DNA of 45,437 nt, from assembly GCA_919902505.1 (NCBI GenBank), contig CAKKRE010000062.1, forward strand, positions 1-45,437, written 5' to 3'. Under the pieces are notes generated by a model. The model did no database searches, was not told where the DNA came from, and saw only the letters and a list, made by a program, of their open reading frames with translations. Position 1 is the stretch's first letter, and every line of letters begins with the position of its first letter. Of the stretch, positions 43,543-45,437 are shown piece after piece. The translations under genes and the position numbers were made by a program. This DNA comes from Nitrospiraceae bacterium. Lineage in GTDB: Bacteria; Nitrospirota; Nitrospiria; Nitrospirales; Nitrospiraceae.

Positions 43543-43599
43543 CAAGGCGCTGCACCGGAGCGCTCCTGTCGTCGCGCCCGGTGAGCTTGGTCGTTAGAA
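43537..43599 (+). other. attC recombination site of cassette 1
   Basis: ACCTAAC and GTTAGAA frame an inverted repeat: GCTGCACCGGAGCGC on the left pairs with GCGCCCGGTGAGC on the right, leaving two unpaired bases (G and A) on one arm. Extrahelical bases of this kind mark true attC sites, which recombine as folded single strands. Confidence 0.8.
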
Positions 43600-43623
43600 C
43601 GCACAGACAACAAGGAGACGCAA

Positions 43624-44118
43624 ATGAGGATGCGAAGCTTCATTGCCGTTGCACTTCTCGTACCGTTGATGGCAGCCTGTGCAACAGGGTATCAAAGCTC
43701 CGGGTTCACGGGCGGTTTCAAAGATACGCAGTTGGCCCCAGATATTTTCCGAGTGTCGTTCTCGGGGAACGCATTCACGTCCAGTGATCGAGTTCAAGAC
43801 TTTGCCTTGCTACGAGCCGCAGAACTGACACTTGCCAACAACGCGCAGTATTTTGCCGTGATAACTTCCGCCGACCAATCACGAACAGAGACGCATGTTA
43901 CGCCTGGTTCATCGCATACATCCGGAACCGTTTCTGCCTATGGAAACACCGGCTATTACTCGGGTACAACGACCTATTCTGCACCTCAGGTAGAGACGTA
44001 CTACAAGCCTGGCGTTGGAATGATGATTCGCACTTTTCAAACCAAGCCGGAAGGTGGCGTTGTGTTTGACGCTAACTTCATTGTCACCTCAATCCGGACT
44101 AAATACGGAATCAAGTAG
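43624..44118 (+). CDS. CC0125/CC1285-type lipoprotein, cassette 2
   Basis: A signal (MRMRSFIAVALLVPLMAACA) ends in a lipobox with the Cys at residue 19. The mature part has GYQSSGFTGGFKDTQLAPDI, FRVSFSGNAFTSSDRVQDFA and LLRAAELTLANNAQYFAVIT, matching the CC0125/CC1285 lipoprotein family of unknown function. A Ser/Thr/Tyr-rich stretch (TPGSSHTSGTVSAYGNTGYY) follows. AAGGAG precedes the ATG. It should be anchored in the outer membrane. Its own attC follows after seven bases. Confidence 0.8.
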   Translation: MRMRSFIAVALLVPLMAACATGYQSSGFTGGFKDTQLAPDIFRVSFSGNAFTSSDRVQDFALLRAAELTLANNAQYFAVITSADQSRTETHVTPGSSHTSGTVSAYGNTGYYSGTTTYSAPQVETYYKPGVGMMIRTFQTKPEGGVVFDANFIVTSIRTKYGIK

Positions 44119-44124
44119 CATGCG

Positions 44125-44214
44125 TTCTAACACGTCATTGGAGGCGGACGCGGTGAGACCGCGCATTGTTTCCTGTTGTTTCAGTGGCCCGCGCCGCTCA
44201 ATTCTGCGTTCGGC
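44125..44214 (+). other. attC recombination site of cassette 2
   Basis: TTCTAAC and GTTCGGC frame ATTGGAGGCGGACGCG on the left, which pairs with CGCGCCGCTCAAT on the right, leaving three unpaired bases on one arm. Both cores differ by one base from consensus. The middle is a longer variable loop. Confidence 0.75.
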
Positions 44215-44256
44215 GTCACGGGCCGCTGATTCCGATGGCTCGTAGAAGGAGGCACG

Positions 44257-45288
44257 ATGGCATCGACCAAAGAGTACGACCAAGCGGCAAGCGACATGCG
44301 TCGGCCGGGAACTGAACAGGCCGACGGCAACTTGGATGCCAGAGAGTTGATTCGGTACGCCACGCTTGCGGCTTCCAGCCACAACACACAGCCCTGGAAG
44401 TTCCGCACCCGAAAAGACTCGATCACCATCCTGCCAGACTTCTCGCGGCGCTGTCCGGTTGTTGACCCCGATGATAGTCATCTCTTCAAGAGCCTGGGCT
44501 GCGCCGCCGAGAATCTTGTTCATGCTGCTGCAGCGCAGGGCTTTTCAGCTGAGGTTCGATTCGATTCCGGTGAAAACGGAATTAATGTTCTTCTGAACCG
44601 TGACGCCACGGCTCGTGCGACGGATCTTTATCGGGCAATACCAAAACGGCAATGTGTAAAGGCGGCCTATGACGGCAGCCAAATTGGGGTGACGGAGCTT
44701 GCGCAATTGGAGAAGGCGGGCAAAGGACAGTATGTCCGCACCATCATGTTGTCATCGGACGCAGAGAAGAACGCGGTGATTGATTACGTCACGCGTGGAA
44801 ATATCGCCCAGTTGAATGATCTGGCGTTCCAGAAGGAACTCGTCGCCTGGATTCGTTTCAATCCTGTTGAGGCAATGCGCAAGGGCGACGGCTTGGCTGG
44901 ATGCACCAGTGGTCAACCGGCATTGCCAACTTGGCTGGCGAAATTGATTATCGGGCTGGTGCTCACACCTAAAGGGCAAGCCAAGACAGATGCGACGAAT
45001 ATCAGAAGTTCAGCCGGTGTCGCGGTCTTCGTATCAAGCCATGACGACAAACCCGCTTGGGTCGAGGTTGGGCGTGCATATGAGCGCTTCGCCCTGCAAG
45101 CGACTGCACTTAATATTCGCACCGCCTTCATCAACCAGCCGATCGAAGTGCGCGAGTTACGCTCGCAGTTCGAATCATGGCTGAAGCTTGAAGGAGAACG
45201 CGCGCTGCTTATGGTCCGTTTCGGCCACGGCCCCACGGCACCCTTCAGCCTGCGTCGCCCAATTGACGATGTGATTACTGTGGACTGA
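44257..45288 (+). CDS. Acg-like nitroreductase-family protein, cassette 3
   Basis: The 343-residue protein has ELIRYATLAASSHNTQPWKF and TRKDSITILPDFSRRCPVVD near the N-terminus, then HLFKSLGCAAENLVHAAAAQ, typical of the Acg-type FMN-binding nitroreductase family (S-H-N-x-Q-P-W motif). The C-terminal WVEVGRAYERFALQATALNI matches the second half of the fold. It may reduce a small molecule with FMN or sequester FMN. AAGGAGG lies eight bases before the ATG. Cassette location suggests mobility. Confidence 0.8.
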   Translation: MASTKEYDQAASDMRRPGTEQADGNLDARELIRYATLAASSHNTQPWKFRTRKDSITILPDFSRRCPVVDPDDSHLFKSLGCAAENLVHAAAAQGFSAEVRFDSGENGINVLLNRDATARATDLYRAIPKRQCVKAAYDGSQIGVTELAQLEKAGKGQYVRTIMLSSDAEKNAVIDYVTRGNIAQLNDLAFQKELVAWIRFNPVEAMRKGDGLAGCTSGQPALPTWLAKLIIGLVLTPKGQAKTDATNIRSSAGVAVFVSSHDDKPAWVEVGRAYERFALQATALNIRTAFINQPIEVRELRSQFESWLKLEGERALLMVRFGHGPTAPFSLRRPIDDVITVD

Positions 45289-45325
45289 CCAGCGGGATTA
45301 CCACATGACAGCTATGCATAGTGAC

Positions 45326-45384
45326 GCCGAACCCGTCATTCCAGCGGACGCGCTGAAGCGCGCCGCTGAATTCAGACGTTAGGA
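45326..45384 (+). other. attC recombination site of cassette 3
   Basis: GCCGAAC and GTTAGGA frame ATTCCAGCGGACGCGC, pairing with GCGCGCCGCTGAAT and leaving C and A unpaired. The first core differs from consensus at one base, the second at its last base. The fold is otherwise almost perfect. Confidence 0.8.
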
Positions 45385-45437
45385 GCCTGTTGCACAAACC
45401 CATTGACACCTAGGTAATACTATGCATAATAAGCGCC
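45385..45437. mobile_element. Possible insertion-sequence end with outward promoter
   Basis: Directly after the attC core, GAGCCTGTTGCACAAAC resembles the terminal repeat of IS5-like elements. TTGACA near 45403 and CATAAT near 45425 form a promoter with 16-base spacing. The window ends before any transposase can be seen, so the identity is a guess. Confidence 0.3.

Overview
The window looks like a chromosomal piece of a Nitrospira-type bacterium (Nitrospirota). This is an inference from high GC, the mix of iron, thiamine and two-component genes, and several short palindromic repeat families that sit against gene ends. No rRNA, tRNA or CRISPR array was seen.

Region 1 (1-15.1 kb, mostly minus strand) is dominated by iron and redox functions. 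It opens with the 5' part of a TonB-like gene and a group of very small genes (zinc ribbons, a one-helix membrane protein, a redoxin-like protein, a Bfd ferredoxin). An HD-GYP protein follows. Next come a membrane protein, an FMN-binding periplasmic protein, a lipoprotein and an outer-membrane porin. Across a Fur-box-like site lies ApbE, the enzyme that attaches FMN to such proteins. Then come TonB-ExbD-ExbB, a complete FbpABC-type ferric iron ABC importer, a second Fur-box-like site and Fur itself. Together these suggest an iron-regulated uptake island with a flavin-based envelope redox module.

Region 2 (15.2-23.7 kb) holds a Panacea-like protein, a pseudo-receiver and a NarL-type response regulator, an M32 carboxypeptidase divergent from an O-methyltransferase, an EamA transporter, a Gfo/Idh/MocA oxidoreductase and a DUF5672-like protein.

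Region 3 (23.8-33.9 kb) encodes a large hybrid histidine kinase and an NtrC-type sigma-54 activator. After them come two paralogous two-gene modules, each a small protein of 81-88 residues followed by an orphan LuxR-type HTH protein. Each module is preceded by a similar sigma-54-like -24/-12 element. A SnoaL-like protein and a lipoprotein lie between the modules.

Region 4 (33.9-39.3 kb, minus strand) has YgfZ, a pseudo-receiver, a TPR protein, a Thi4-type thiazole synthase and ThiC. A TPP riboswitch with its own terminator precedes thiC.

Region 5 (39.3-45.4 kb) is accessory DNA: repeats, a HigBA-like toxin-antitoxin pair, an HNH protein, DUF1272 and DUF2630 proteins. It ends in an integron remnant: the C-terminal part of an IntI integrase, then three cassettes (DUF1697, a CC0125-type lipoprotein, an Acg-like nitroreductase), each closed by a recognisable attC site.

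Three short repeat families (173 bp, 208/130 bp and about 120 bp) occur in the window. Most copies touch the stop codon of the neighbouring gene. In two cases the repeat end itself supplies the TAG stop.
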